From positions 43,891 to 107,890 of the forward strand of contig CBFIBS010000011.1 in assembly GCA_965660945.1 (NCBI GenBank): 64,000 bases of DNA, read 5' to 3'. This document shows positions 49,280 to 58,853 of the stretch, one piece after another (position 1 is the stretch's first letter; each line of letters starts with the position of its first letter). Made by a program: the position numbers and the translations under genes. The notes beneath the pieces were generated by a model. It was not told the DNA's origin, ran no database searches, and was given only the letters and a program-made list of their open reading frames with translations. The stretch comes from UBA7985 sp002711265 (lineage in GTDB: Bacteria; Pseudomonadota; Alphaproteobacteria; UBA7985).

Positions 49280-50329
49280 GTGTCCCAGAAACTGAAGGTC
49301 GCGATATTCGGTGCCTCCGGCTATACCGGGGCAGAGGCCATTCGCCTGATGCTCGGTCACCCGGCGGTGGAAATTGCCGCGCTGACCGGGGAGAGCAAGG
49401 CGGGCCAGCCGATCGACGCGGTCTACCCGCATCTGGCCGGCTTCGGGCTGCCCGATCTGGTGCGCATCGATGATGTCAGCCTGCGCGGGCTGGATGCTGC
49501 TTTCCTCTGCCTGCCCCACGCCACCACGCAGCAGGTTGCCGCGCGCCTGCGCGCCGCAGCGCCGGATCTGCGGCTGATCGACCTGAGCGCTGACTTCCGC
49601 CTGCGCAATGTCAGTGCCTACGAGAGCTGGTACGGCGAGCACTTCGCCCCGGCGCTGCAGCCCGAGGCGGTCTACGGGCTGACCGAGCACTACCGCGAGG
49701 ATATCCGCAGCGCGCCGATCATTGCCTGTCCCGGGTGCTATCCCACCAGCATTCTGGTGCCGCTGCTGGCGCTGCAGGAAGCGGGGATGATCGACCCGTC
49801 GCGCATCATCGCCGACTCAAAGTCCGGAACCAGCGGGGCCGGGCGCAAGGGCAGCGAGGCGCTAAGCCATTCGGAGGTATCCGAGGGCTTCCACGCCTAC
49901 GGTGTCGCTGCCCATCGGCACACGGCGGAGCTGGATCAGGAACTGTCCGCGCGGGCGGGCCGGGCGGTGCAGGCGACCTTCACCCCGCATCTGGTGCCCA
50001 TGAACCGCGGCATCCTGTCGACCATTTACGGCGACTTGGCCGAAGGCGTCGGGATTGCGCAGGCGCAGGCCGTGCTCGACGATTTTGCGGCGCGCGAGGC
50101 CTTCGTCCACCGTGCTGTGGCGCCGGCGGCTGTCGCCACCCGTGCCGTGCGCGGCACCAACAGGGTGCTCACCGACATTGTTGCCGATCGGCGGGAGGGT
50201 GGGTTCATCCTGCTTTCGGCCATCGACAACCTGACCAAGGGTTCCTCCGGGCAGGCCCTACAGAATTTCAACCTCGCTTTCGGGCTGGAGGAGCAGACGG
50301 GCCTTCACCTGGTCACGGCTTTTCCCTAA
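49280..50329 (+). CDS. argC: N-acetyl-gamma-glutamyl-phosphate reductase
   Basis: Third step of arginine synthesis: reduces N-acetylglutamyl phosphate with NADPH. 349 residues. NADP fold KVAIFGASGYTGAEAIRLM at the start, FLCLPHATT, LIDLSADFRL, catalytic Cys in ACPGCYPTSILVPL near residue 153, SKSGTSGAGRKGSEALS, HRHTAELDQEL and LVPMNRGILSTIY. GTG 49280 is preceded by GTGGAGGCG. The alphaproteobacterial neighbours (rplM-rpsI-argC) are partly kept here, with the small protein and proteorhodopsin inserted between rpsI and argC. Confidence 0.95.
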   Translation: MSQKLKVAIFGASGYTGAEAIRLMLGHPAVEIAALTGESKAGQPIDAVYPHLAGFGLPDLVRIDDVSLRGLDAAFLCLPHATTQQVAARLRAAAPDLRLIDLSADFRLRNVSAYESWYGEHFAPALQPEAVYGLTEHYREDIRSAPIIACPGCYPTSILVPLLALQEAGMIDPSRIIADSKSGTSGAGRKGSEALSHSEVSEGFHAYGVAAHRHTAELDQELSARAGRAVQATFTPHLVPMNRGILSTIYGDLAEGVGIAQAQAVLDDFAAREAFVHRAVAPAAVATRAVRGTNRVLTDIVADRREGGFILLSAIDNLTKGSSGQALQNFNLAFGLEEQTGLHLVTAFP

Positions 50330-50400
50330 AACGAGAGCCGGGCGCAGTGACTCATTTCTGCCATCTTGGTTGAGCACTACGATCGGACTGAACTGGACGT

Positions 50401-51447
50401 ATGGACGTGGTCACGGGCATGGTTTCTGGCATCACCCTGCAGCGCTTGATTAAACGGGCAGTCGTGCTGACCGGTATGGGGCTTGTGCTCGGTCTGGCGG
50501 CCTGTGGCGAGCGGCCCGGGCGGGATGACGAAGTGCTGTATCAACAAGCCTACCCCGACCTTGCTTCGATTCCTGATGATGCGCCACGGTCGCGGTCGGT
50601 CCCGCGCGCGCTGCTTCAACAGTACGATGAGTTTCAGGCGCAGCCAGATCAGAGCCCGGTGCTGGCGGTCGACTTCGAAAGCCTGCTGAACGCGCCGGTG
50701 CTGCCCCCGCGGGAAATTCAAGCCGCGCGTGGGGCGACTGAGTTCACCGACCTGGCGCTGAGCCCTGATGTTTTGACCGCGCTTTCCAGCCGTCAGGCGC
50801 AAGCCGACGCTTTTTTTGGTATCGAAGAACAAATTGCCCAGGACGCAGCTGCCCGCGCCCAGCAGGCCACAGCGCTGAAGGAGCAGCAGGAAGCCGTGGC
50901 CGAATTCGAACGCCGCCGCGCTGAGCAGCTGGCGATGATGGCCGAGCAGCAGGCCATGCGCGAAGTCCTCGAGAGCGAGCCGGAGGTCGAGGTGGTCGTC
51001 GGGCCGCAGACCCAGCCTGCCAACCTCGGCGACCTGTTCTACGACACCACGGTTGGGGATCCGGTGGCGATCGTCTACTTCGGCCCGGATTCATTTGAGC
51101 TGGGAGAGCGGGAGCTGGCCATTCTTCGGCCTATCGCTGGCCTTGCGGTGCGGCTCGACCAAAACATCATTCTGCACGGCCATACCAACGGCTACCGCTT
51201 TACGCGGACCCAGGCTCACCGTGACCAGCACATGGCGATCTCCCGGCAGCGTGCCGAGCGCGTGCGCGATATGCTGGTCAGCATGGGGGTGCCGGCAGAG
51301 AAGATCCAGCTGGACTGGTTCGGCGATCTGCGCCCGGTCTGGGCCGAGGTCAATGGCATGACCTCGCAGGGGAACCGTCGGGTGGAAATCTTCGTCAAGG
51401 TGCCCGCGCGGCTGGTCACCGGCGGGCGGAGCCTGAGCGGGAACTAA
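50401..51447 (+). CDS. OmpA-family peptidoglycan-associated lipoprotein-like protein
   Basis: 348 residues. Residues 1-35 form a lipoprotein signal with lipobox LAAC. A disordered, acidic segment and a Gln/Ala-rich probable coiled coil (about 140-190, with ALKEQQEAVAEFERRRAEQLAMMAEQQ as its core, positions only approximate) lead to a C-terminal OmpA domain: VYFGPDSFELGERELAIL, ILHGHTNGYRFTRT, ISRQRAERVRDML and DLRPV..NRRVEIFV. It would tether the outer membrane to peptidoglycan. The HGHTNGY motif replaces the usual GHTD. ATG 50401 is the first in frame; ATG 50419 is an alternative. Confidence 0.8.
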   Translation: MDVVTGMVSGITLQRLIKRAVVLTGMGLVLGLAACGERPGRDDEVLYQQAYPDLASIPDDAPRSRSVPRALLQQYDEFQAQPDQSPVLAVDFESLLNAPVLPPREIQAARGATEFTDLALSPDVLTALSSRQAQADAFFGIEEQIAQDAAARAQQATALKEQQEAVAEFERRRAEQLAMMAEQQAMREVLESEPEVEVVVGPQTQPANLGDLFYDTTVGDPVAIVYFGPDSFELGERELAILRPIAGLAVRLDQNIILHGHTNGYRFTRTQAHRDQHMAISRQRAERVRDMLVSMGVPAEKIQLDWFGDLRPVWAEVNGMTSQGNRRVEIFVKVPARLVTGGRSLSGN

Positions 51448-51489
51448 GCCCCACTCTGCCGGGCCAGCGCCGGCTTCGGTGACCCAGCC

Positions 51490-52071
51490 TCAGCCCAGCT
51501 CCGCCAGCACGGCGTCGATCCAGTCTTCGGGCCGGTCCAGATCCAGCGCCAGCCGTCCTTCATCCCCGACCTCTCCGCCCGGTGACGCCACGGCAAACAC
51601 GCCGGGCACGTCGCCGGCCAGACGCGGGTGACCCAAACCCGGCCTGCAGACTTCGATCTTTGGCTGGGGCCCGGTCTTGAAGCCCTCGACCAGTACCACG
51701 TCCGCCGGGCCGAGCATCGGCAGAAGGTCGTCCAGCGCGCGCCGCGCATCGGGGTCGGGCAGGGGGGCTTCGACCATCAGCGCGATACGGCGGCTGGAGG
51801 CGACCAGCACCTGATCGGCGCCGGCCTCGCGGTGGGCGAAGCTGTCCTTACCCGGCTGGTCGACGTCGAACCCGTGGTGGGCGTGCTTGAGCGTTGCCAC
51901 GCGCAGACCCCGGCGCTTGAGCAGGGCCACGAGGGCGAGCAGCAGCGTGGTCTTGCCGCTGCCCGACCAGCCCGCCAGCCCCAGCACCTGCGGCGCTGCG
52001 GCGTTTGGCTGCCCTGCTGCACCGGGCTTAGTTTCTCGCGATCGTCGATCTATAGTCACTACAGAACTCAA
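51490..52071 (-). CDS. mobB: Molybdopterin-guanine dinucleotide biosynthesis adapter MobB
   Basis: 193 residues from TTG 52071 (GTG 52059 is an alternative start). P-loop GWSGSGKTTLLLALV near residue 34, ATLKHAHHGFDVDQPGKDSFAHREAGADQV (the family KHaHH..D.PGKDS signature), and LVEGFKTGPQPKIEV near 125. It is a GTP-binding partner of MobA in making the bis-MGD cofactor. No moa/mob genes are beside it. Its start is 22 bases from the divergent mrp gene. Confidence 0.92.
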   Translation of the reverse strand: MSSVVTIDRRSRETKPGAAGQPNAAAPQVLGLAGWSGSGKTTLLLALVALLKRRGLRVATLKHAHHGFDVDQPGKDSFAHREAGADQVLVASSRRIALMVEAPLPDPDARRALDDLLPMLGPADVVLVEGFKTGPQPKIEVCRPGLGHPRLAGDVPGVFAVASPGGEVGDEGRLALDLDRPEDWIDAVLAELG

Positions 52072-52092
52072 GGGCTCATCAGGGGGTTTCCT

Positions 52093-53196
52093 ATGCTCGA
52101 TCAGGTACGCGACGCTTTGAATGGTATCAAGGCCCCCGACGGGCAGGGCTTGGTTGACGCAGGCTACGTGCAGGGACTGGACGAGGACGACGGCATCGTC
52201 CGTCTGGTGCTCGAGGCCCCGGCGGACCGCGTCAAAGCGCTGGTGCCGCTCAAGGCGGCGGTGGATAAGGCCGTGCGCGCCGTCGAGGGCGTCAAGGGCA
52301 CCCAGATCATCACCACCACCCAGCGCACGCCTTCCGCCGCCCAGGGCTCGCCTGCCGCCGCTGCTGCGCCCCCTCAGGGCAGTGCAGCCCCCGAACGACG
52401 TCCGCCGACCGACGCCAAGCTACCCCGCCCGGCGCGGCACGTCATGGGCGTGGCCTCGGGCAAGGGCGGGGTTGGCAAGTCCACCACCGCCTACAACATC
52501 GCGGTTGCACTGGCGCAGGATGGGCTTCGCGTCGGCATCCTCGACGCCGATATCTACGGGCCGAGCGTGCCCTTGCTCTCGGGCCTAGGGCCGGATGCCA
52601 AGCCGGACCTCGATGACCAGAAGCGGATGATCCCGCTGCAGGCGCACGGGCTGGAGCTGATGTCGATCGGCTTTCTAGTGCCCGCGGACAGTGCCACGGT
52701 CTGGCGGGGGCCGATGGTGCAGAACGCGCTGTTCCAGCTCTACGGCTCGACGCTCTGGGGCGGGGGCGAAGGGCTGGACGTGCTGATCGTCGACCTGCCG
52801 CCGGGCACGGGCGATATCCAGCTGTCGCTGGCGCAGCAATCGGCGCTGGATTCAGCCATCATCGTCACCACGCCGCAGGATCTGGCCCTGATCGACGCGC
52901 TCAAGGGCGTTTCTATGCTGGAAAAGGTGAGCACGCGGGTGCTGGGCGTGGTCGAGAACATGTCTCATTTCGTCTGCCCGGACTGCGACAGCCTGCACCG
53001 GATCTTCGGCGAAGGCGCAGCCGAGCATCTCAAGGACCGCAAGAACCTGTCCGTCATCGGCGAAGTGCCGCTGTCCATGCCGATCCGCAAAGGGGCAGAT
53101 GAGGGCGCGCCGGTGGTCCTCGACGAGGGGGCTGGTCCCGAGCGGGACGCCTACATCGCCATTAAAGACACGCTGAAACCATTAATGATGGCCTAG
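52093..53196 (+). CDS. apbC: Mrp/NBP35 family iron-sulfur cluster carrier ATPase
   Basis: 367 residues. N-terminal MIP18/DUF59 domain (residues 1-72), a Pro/Ala/Gln-rich linker (about 78-112), and the P-loop NTPase with the deviant Walker A SGKGGVGKSTTAYN (122-135), LDADIYGPSVP, VDLPPGTGDIQLSLAQ and a CxxC pair in ENMSHFVCPDCDS that holds a bridging cluster. Carries 4Fe-4S clusters to apoproteins such as those of complex I. ATG 52093 has AGGGGG about eight bases upstream. Confidence 0.94.
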   Translation: MLDQVRDALNGIKAPDGQGLVDAGYVQGLDEDDGIVRLVLEAPADRVKALVPLKAAVDKAVRAVEGVKGTQIITTTQRTPSAAQGSPAAAAAPPQGSAAPERRPPTDAKLPRPARHVMGVASGKGGVGKSTTAYNIAVALAQDGLRVGILDADIYGPSVPLLSGLGPDAKPDLDDQKRMIPLQAHGLELMSIGFLVPADSATVWRGPMVQNALFQLYGSTLWGGGEGLDVLIVDLPPGTGDIQLSLAQQSALDSAIIVTTPQDLALIDALKGVSMLEKVSTRVLGVVENMSHFVCPDCDSLHRIFGEGAAEHLKDRKNLSVIGEVPLSMPIRKGADEGAPVVLDEGAGPERDAYIAIKDTLKPLMMA

Positions 53197-53535
53197 CGAC
53201 ATCCGACCCAAACCCTAGAGTGCAGAGCCACCAGGCGCAGCGGTGCCCGGCGCGATCGACAACGATAAATCACTGTAAAACAGCTGGTTGTTGGTTCTTT
53301 TGGCTGTCTTGAGCCCTGTCGACCTGACGGCTGCGGTCGCTCGCACGCGGCATTTTATTCCATATAATAGTTGTAAATCACTAGACTTAAGGGTTGCATT
53401 GGTCTATTTAATGCACGCAAGCGGACAGGCCAGCTGGACCACGATCAGGGGACAAGAGACCCGCCGAGGGCTCAGCACTCTAGGATTTCACAGGTGTCTC
53501 GGTGCCGCGCATAGAAAAAAGAATAAGAGGGCCGA
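53197..53535. other. Gene-free spacer before the XRE regulator
   Basis: 339 bp with no credible gene. CATATAATAG at 53361-53370 contains a perfect -10 box (TATAAT, 53363-53368) but no matching -35 box; the region becomes AT-rich there. It probably holds the promoter of the XRE gene. Confidence 0.5.
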
Positions 53536-53964
53536 ATGGCTAAGGATATTCACCCCGTAGACGTCTTTGTTGGACAGCGGCTCCGTCAGCGTCGGATCAG
53601 CCTTGGCATCACTCAGGAAGACATGGCCAATGCGCTGGGGCTCTCGTTCCAGCAGGTGCAGAAGTACGAAAAGGGCATGAACCGCATGTCCTCCTCCCGT
53701 CTCTGGGAAATTGGCCGAATCGTCGGGGTCGAGGTTGCCTACTTCTTCGAAGGCATGAACGATGACATTGCTGAGATCAAGAACCTCCGCGATGACCTCC
53801 ACGCCCGGGCGCAAGTCGCGCCAACGGCACTGAGTGAGCGTGAGCTGCGTCTGGTTCACCACTATGGTGAGATCAAGGACGATATCATCCGCGACGGCGT
53901 ATATTCGCTGATCCGTGCTTTGAATCTTAAAGAAGGTGATATGGACGAGGAAGCCGCGGCTTAG
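53536..53964 (+). CDS. XRE-family helix-turn-helix regulator
   Basis: 142 residues. DVFVGQRLRQRRISLGITQEDMANALGLSFQQVQKYEKGMNRMSSSRLWEIG is the Cro/C1-type DNA-binding domain (about 9-65), in the form that is widely conserved in alphaproteobacteria. The C-terminal part (LSERELRLVHHYGEI, DGVYSLIRALN) is helical and may dimerise. The target is unknown; the 339 bp leader suggests autoregulation as a possibility. Confidence 0.9.
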   Translation: MAKDIHPVDVFVGQRLRQRRISLGITQEDMANALGLSFQQVQKYEKGMNRMSSSRLWEIGRIVGVEVAYFFEGMNDDIAEIKNLRDDLHARAQVAPTALSERELRLVHHYGEIKDDIIRDGVYSLIRALNLKEGDMDEEAAA

Positions 53965-54046
53965 CCCAGTTTCCCGGCTTCCATCCGCGGGGCCTCAACC
54001 GTCCTCCTCCCCTCTACACCTACGGTGTCCGGCAGCGGTCGTTCAT

Positions 54047-55057
54047 CTATATGAGGCCGACATCGCGGTCCATGGCCGCTTTCAGCATCGCCGGGTCGAT
54101 GTTGCCGCCGGAGAGCGTGGCAACGACCGTTTTTCCCTGCAGCTCCTCCAGATGCTTGCGGGCCACGGCCAGCGCGATGGCGCCGCCGGGCTCGACGATC
54201 AGCTTTAGCCGTGTTGCAGCGAAGGCAACCGCGTCCAGCGCCTGCTCGTCACTGGCGCTGCGACCCTCTACCCCGCAAGCCTGCATGATCGGCAGGGTCA
54301 GTTCCCCCGGGGTCGGGGTGACGATGGCGTCACAGATCGACCGGGCCGTTGGTTCATTGTGCTCGTGGCTGCCGCTGAGCAGGCTGCGGCCGGTATCGTT
54401 GTGGCTGTCTGGTTCCGCCGCCCAGACCTGTGCACCGGGAAAGCTGGTGGTCAGGGCCAGCGCACTGCCCGCCGTCAGCCCACCGCCGCCGCAGCAGATG
54501 ATGGCAAGGTCGAGGCTCAGCCCTCGGGCGCGCAGCTGGTTGATGACTTCCATGCCGCTGGTACCCTGTCCGGCGATGGTTGGGGCGAAGTCGTAGGGGG
54601 GCACAAGCACAGCGCTGGTCTCCGCCTGGATCCGTCGGCCGAGGTCTTCCCGGCTCTCCGAATAGCGGTCGTAGGTGATGACCTTGGCGCCCAGAGCGAT
54701 GGTGTTGGCCTTCTTTATCGCCGGAGCGTCCTCGGGCATAATGATCGTAGCCGTGACCCCGAAGTGACGGGCGGCGGCGGCGACACCCTGTGCATGGTTG
54801 CCGCTGGAGTAAGCGACGACCCCGCGTGCGCGGTCGTCTGCGCTGAGGCTGGCGAGGCTGTTCATGGCGCCGCGCAGTTTGAACGAACCCGTGCGCTGCA
54901 GGTTCTCGCACTTGACGAAGAACCGCCCCTCGGTCGCTTCGGACAGGGCTTGGACTTCGATCAGCGGGGTTTCAACGACCAGATCGCGTATGCGGTCGGC
55001 GGCCTGTGCGACGTCTTCGTAGCGGACGGCGAGGTTGGCGTTTGCGGTGAGGTTCAT
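54047..55057 (-). CDS. Threonine/serine dehydratase-like PLP enzyme
   Basis: 336 residues, fold type II PLP enzyme. PLP lysine in RTGSFKLRGA (K60), AYSSGNHAQGVA near 85, IMPEDAPAIKKANTIALGAKVI, TIAGQGTSGMEV, glycine loop CCGGGGLTAG near 194 and VEPGGAIALA. It has no C-terminal regulatory (ACT) domain, so it is a catabolic threonine dehydratase, a serine racemase or a hydroxyaspartate-type lyase rather than biosynthetic IlvA; these cannot be separated here. Convergent with the XRE regulator and 63 bp upstream of slt on the same strand. Confidence 0.88.
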   Translation of the reverse strand: MNLTANANLAVRYEDVAQAADRIRDLVVETPLIEVQALSEATEGRFFVKCENLQRTGSFKLRGAMNSLASLSADDRARGVVAYSSGNHAQGVAAAARHFGVTATIIMPEDAPAIKKANTIALGAKVITYDRYSESREDLGRRIQAETSAVLVPPYDFAPTIAGQGTSGMEVINQLRARGLSLDLAIICCGGGGLTAGSALALTTSFPGAQVWAAEPDSHNDTGRSLLSGSHEHNEPTARSICDAIVTPTPGELTLPIMQACGVEGRSASDEQALDAVAFAATRLKLIVEPGGAIALAVARKHLEELQGKTVVATLSGGNIDPAMLKAAMDRDVGLI

Positions 55058-55120
55058 GGCAGGCCTTGTGTGTCGCGGGAACAGCGCGATCCGCGCTGAC
55101 AGTCAGAGGGGAAACCTGCG

Positions 55121-57157
55121 CTACTTGCGCGAGCCAAGCAAGTGACGTGGCATCAGAATTTCGACCGCACCGCTGGCGATGCGCGCGCGGTAGAGGTTGT
55201 AGAGCGCAGTCACCCGGCGGGCGTAGTCGCGGGTCTCCCCAAAGGATATCGATTCCATCCAGACCAGCGCCTCGATGGCGTTGGTGCGCGGGTCGCCAAA
55301 TTCCCGCATCCAACGCCGGGTGTTGCCCGGCCCACCGTTGTAGGCGGTGATGGCAAGCAGGTCGGCGTCCTCGAAGCGCCGCTGCAGATCCTGCAGGTAG
55401 GCCGCGCCGAGGGTCAGGTTGTAGCGCGCATCCTTGGTCAGGGCGGCCTCGTCGAAGGGCAGTTCGTGGCGTTCGGCCATGGCTTTGGCAGTTGCCGGCA
55501 GCACCTGCATCAGCCCCAACGCGCCCGAGCGGCTGACGGCCCCGATCCTGAACTTGCTCTCCTGCCAGGCGATGGCGTGGACCAGCGCTTCATCGACCCG
55601 CAGGCCGCGCGCAGGCTGGATATCCAGCTGCGGTAACAGGGCATCAGGGTTATAGAGACCCCGGTCCGCCGCGCGGATCGCGAGCAGCAGGCTCAGGTCG
55701 CCTCGGTCCAACTCGTCCAGTAAGGTCATTAGGGCGGCCAGATCGTCTTCCGTGCGGGCGGCGCTGTTCAGCGCGTGCAGGAAGCGCTCGCCCAGCGAGT
55801 TGATGCCCATCCCGTGCAGCATCCGGGCCCAGGTCACCAACTCGGCGAGGTCGGGATCGCTCAGCCCGCGGGCTGGCCGGGGCCGGGGGTAGCGCGCGTC
55901 GAACAGCTTGCGCCCCAGCGCGCTCAGGCAGGCCTGCCCGTAAAAGGTATGGGCGTGGTCGGCGCAGGCTTCGAGCTGGTCTTCGGCGCCCGCCTCATCG
56001 CCCTGAGCGCGCAAGGCCTGGGCCAGCCAGTAACGGGCGCGGGCGCGCAGCCGGGTTTCATCGGTCGCGCTCAGGGAGCGCTCGAAGGCCTCCTGCGCGG
56101 GGTGGGGCAGGCTCAGCCGGGTCAGAGCAACCCAGCCCTTGAGCCACTCCGCTTCCGCCCGGTTGCGCCCGCCTTCCAGCCCATGGCGCTGGGCGAGACC
56201 AAGGGCAAGGTCGAAGTTCTGATCCTTAAGGGCCTGCCGGATCAGGATGTGCCGGGCACGCCATTCTTGCTCTGGCATTCGCATTTCGGTGGGGATGCTG
56301 AGCAGTGCAGCCTGCGCGGCCTCGTGCTCGCCCTCTGCGTCCAGCGCCAGCACCTTCGGCACCACAAAGGCCGGGTGGCGTAACATGTCGGTGGGCAGGG
56401 CCTCAGCGAGGCTGCTGTCGCCGCCGCGATCGGCGTCCACCGCTTCGGCAAAGGCTAGCCAGTCGGGGTCCAGATCATCGTAGTGTCGGCGGGCATCGGC
56501 GCCTTTTCCGGTCATCAGCAGGAAGGCGACCCGGCGGCGCCTGTCTTCTGTCTGCAGCAGCTCGCCAAAGGTAGTTTCAAAGGCGCGCTCGTCGTCGGGT
56601 TTCATCCAGCGGGTCGCCCACTGGTGACGGATCTCGGACACGGCGGCGTCGAAGTCGCCGGCCTCGAGCCGGGCGATCAGATGTCGTCGCTGCGCGCTGG
56701 TCGAGACGGGCGGGTGCTCGGCGTAGTAGGCCAGCATCTCCACGGGTGGACGGGTCCGAGCGAGCTTGGCCTCGCGCTTGATTTCGAGGGTGCGGGTGCC
56801 CGGCCAGTGCTGGTTGGCGTCTATGAAGGCTGACAGAGTCGGCAGGTCAATCTGATCCAGCGGTGTGTCAGGGTCGTTGAAATAGAACCATTCGAGCAGC
56901 TTGGGTAGTTGCTCGGGCGGGCGGCGCATGCTCAGGGCAAGCTGGGAGGCCTGCAGGTGATTGCCCGCGCGCGCCTCGCGGATGATGGCGGCGAGGGCGT
57001 CGCGCTCGTCCTCGGCGCGGGATCCGAGCAGCACCGAGAGCAGGGCGATGCCGATGGCGAGCAGGAACAGCAGGCCGGCGGTAACCGGCGCCCAGGGGCT
57101 GGTCAGTATGCCGACGAGGCGGTCGCGCAAATCATCCGGAGACTGGTCCTGCCTCAT
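55121..57157 (-). CDS. Soluble-type lytic murein transglycosylase (Slt-like), membrane-anchored
   Basis: 678 residues. One N-terminal membrane helix (about 26-46, VTAGLLFLLAIGIALLSVLL), a long alpha-helical U-shaped region with TPR-like repeats (about 60-480), and a C-terminal SLT domain: catalytic Glu in AIAWQESKFRIGAVSRSGALGLMQVLP near residue 530, NLTLGAAYLQDL and AITAYNGGPGNTRRW. Cleaves peptidoglycan to 1,6-anhydromuropeptides in the periplasm. Divergent from dapA, as in many alphaproteobacteria. Confidence 0.9.
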   Translation of the reverse strand: MRQDQSPDDLRDRLVGILTSPWAPVTAGLLFLLAIGIALLSVLLGSRAEDERDALAAIIREARAGNHLQASQLALSMRRPPEQLPKLLEWFYFNDPDTPLDQIDLPTLSAFIDANQHWPGTRTLEIKREAKLARTRPPVEMLAYYAEHPPVSTSAQRRHLIARLEAGDFDAAVSEIRHQWATRWMKPDDERAFETTFGELLQTEDRRRRVAFLLMTGKGADARRHYDDLDPDWLAFAEAVDADRGGDSSLAEALPTDMLRHPAFVVPKVLALDAEGEHEAAQAALLSIPTEMRMPEQEWRARHILIRQALKDQNFDLALGLAQRHGLEGGRNRAEAEWLKGWVALTRLSLPHPAQEAFERSLSATDETRLRARARYWLAQALRAQGDEAGAEDQLEACADHAHTFYGQACLSALGRKLFDARYPRPRPARGLSDPDLAELVTWARMLHGMGINSLGERFLHALNSAARTEDDLAALMTLLDELDRGDLSLLLAIRAADRGLYNPDALLPQLDIQPARGLRVDEALVHAIAWQESKFRIGAVSRSGALGLMQVLPATAKAMAERHELPFDEAALTKDARYNLTLGAAYLQDLQRRFEDADLLAITAYNGGPGNTRRWMREFGDPRTNAIEALVWMESISFGETRDYARRVTALYNLYRARIASGAVEILMPRHLLGSRK

Positions 57158-57363
57158 CCTGCCCCCTTTGCCCTTTCGTCTCTGGGGCCGCTGTCTGGCG
57201 GCCCGGCTGCTTCGTCACGTCGCCCCGGTCGCAGGGCGCAAACGCCACTGTAAGGCAGCACCGTTGCACACAAGCGTGCTAACAATTCCTTTTCAAGGCC
57301 ACCGTTCATCCCTAGTTAAAGGGTTGAAACGTCAATATTGAGACAGAGAGCACCGGACAAGCC

Positions 57364-58254
57364 ATGACTGTCGACCGAATTCGCGGTTCCATCACCGCCT
57401 TGATCACGCCCATGCAGGCCGATGGCGGGGTCGACGAGGACCGCTACGCCGCCTTTATGGACTGGCAGATTACCGAAGGCACGCAGGGTCTGGTTCCCAT
57501 GGGCACCACGGGCGAGTCTGCGACCCTGTCTCACAGCGAGCACGAAAAGGCGATCCGCCTGTGCGTCGAGGTGACCGCCGGGCGTGTGCCGGTTATCGCT
57601 GGGACGGGCTCGAACAGCACCGAAGAGGCGGTATCGCTGTCGCTCGCTGCGCAGAAGGCCGGGGCCGATGCTTTGCTGGTTGTAACGCCCTACTACAACA
57701 AGCCGACCCAGGCCGGGCTGATTGCCCACTATCGCGCCATCCATGACGCGACCAACCTGCCGATCATCATCTACAACATCCCCGGGCGCTCGGTGATCAA
57801 CATGTCGGTCGAGACCATGGCCACCCTATCCAAGCTCGAGCGGATCGTCGGGGTCAAGGACGCCACCGCCGATCTGGTCCGCCCGATCGAGCAGCGCCTC
57901 GCCTCCGGGCCGGACTTCATCCAACTGTCCGGAGAAGACGCGTCGATCCTGCCGTTTATGGGCGCGGGCGGGCACGGCTGTATCTCCGTGACCTCCAACG
58001 TCGCCCCGCGCCTGTGCGCGGAATTCCATGCGGCCTGGGCTGGGGGTGATCACGCGCAGGCGCAGGCGATCAATGACCGGCTGATGCCGCTGCACGACGC
58101 CCTGTTCGTCGAGAGCAACCCGGTGCCGGCCAAATACGCGCTCCAGCTTCTGGGCCGGGTGCAGCCAGGGCTGCGGCTGCCGCTGGTGCCACTGTCCGAG
58201 GCCAGCGAGCAGAGGGTCCGTGATGCGCTGGTGCAGATCGGCCTGCTCAACTGA
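57364..58254 (+). CDS. dapA: 4-hydroxy-tetrahydrodipicolinate synthase
   Basis: Condenses pyruvate and aspartate semialdehyde in lysine and diaminopimelate synthesis. 296 residues. GSITALITPM at the start, MGTTGESATLSHSEH near residue 43, VTPYYNKPTQAGL, IYNIPGRSVINMS with catalytic Tyr, Schiff-base Lys in VGVKDATADL near 166 and SGEDASILPFMGAGGHGCISVTSN. ATG 57364. Followed by smpB at 26 bp, a conserved alphaproteobacterial pair. Confidence 0.96.
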   Translation: MTVDRIRGSITALITPMQADGGVDEDRYAAFMDWQITEGTQGLVPMGTTGESATLSHSEHEKAIRLCVEVTAGRVPVIAGTGSNSTEEAVSLSLAAQKAGADALLVVTPYYNKPTQAGLIAHYRAIHDATNLPIIIYNIPGRSVINMSVETMATLSKLERIVGVKDATADLVRPIEQRLASGPDFIQLSGEDASILPFMGAGGHGCISVTSNVAPRLCAEFHAAWAGGDHAQAQAINDRLMPLHDALFVESNPVPAKYALQLLGRVQPGLRLPLVPLSEASEQRVRDALVQIGLLN

Positions 58255-58280
58255 GCACGGCACCGGCACCCAACCAGACC

Positions 58281-58736
58281 ATGGCCCGCAAAATCATCGC
58301 CCAGAACCGCAAGGCCCGACACGAATACTTCATTGACGAAGTGCTCGAAGCCGGGATTGCCCTGAGCGGCACCGAAGTCAAGTCGCTGCGGGCGGGCCGG
58401 GCGTCGATTGCGGAGAGCTATGCCACTGAAATCAAAGGTGAAATGTACCTCACCGGCGCCAATATTCAGGAATACGAGAAGGGCAACCGCTTCAACCATC
58501 CCCCGGTGCGCAACCGCAAGCTTTTGCTCCGGCGACGCGAGATCAATAAGATCATCGGCAAGCTGAAGACCAAGGGCGTGACCCTGATCCCGCTGGCTCT
58601 GTACTTCAACGAACGCGGGCGGGCCAAGCTGGAGCTGGGTCTGGCACGCGGCAAGAAGCAGTACGACAAGCGCGAGAGCATCAAGCAGCGTGACTGGGAC
58701 CGCCGCAAGGCGAGGGTACTGCGCGGGGATGACTGA
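58281..58736 (+). CDS. smpB: SsrA-binding protein SmpB
   Basis: 151 residues. Partner of tmRNA in ribosome rescue. Landmarks: IAQNRKARHEYFIDEVLEAGIALSGTEVKSLRAG, GEMYLTGANIQEYEKGNRFNHPP, RKLLLRRREINKI and the basic tail KKQYDKRESIKQRDWDRRKARV that enters the mRNA channel. The tmRNA gene is not in the adjacent sequence. Confidence 0.97.
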   Translation: MARKIIAQNRKARHEYFIDEVLEAGIALSGTEVKSLRAGRASIAESYATEIKGEMYLTGANIQEYEKGNRFNHPPVRNRKLLLRRREINKIIGKLKTKGVTLIPLALYFNERGRAKLELGLARGKKQYDKRESIKQRDWDRRKARVLRGDD

Positions 58737-58853
58737 CGGCCCCTAGGCAAGGGCTAGGAACAGCGGCTATCGTCTGATCCAGTTGACCACGAACACCGAG
58801 CCACACCCGGCTTTACCCAACCACACGCATTCGCACTCGGGGAGCCTGTAATC

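Noticed and set aside
58737..58853. tmRNA gene next to smpB
   Set aside because: The 117 bp spacer is too short and has no tRNA-like ends or tag reading frame.
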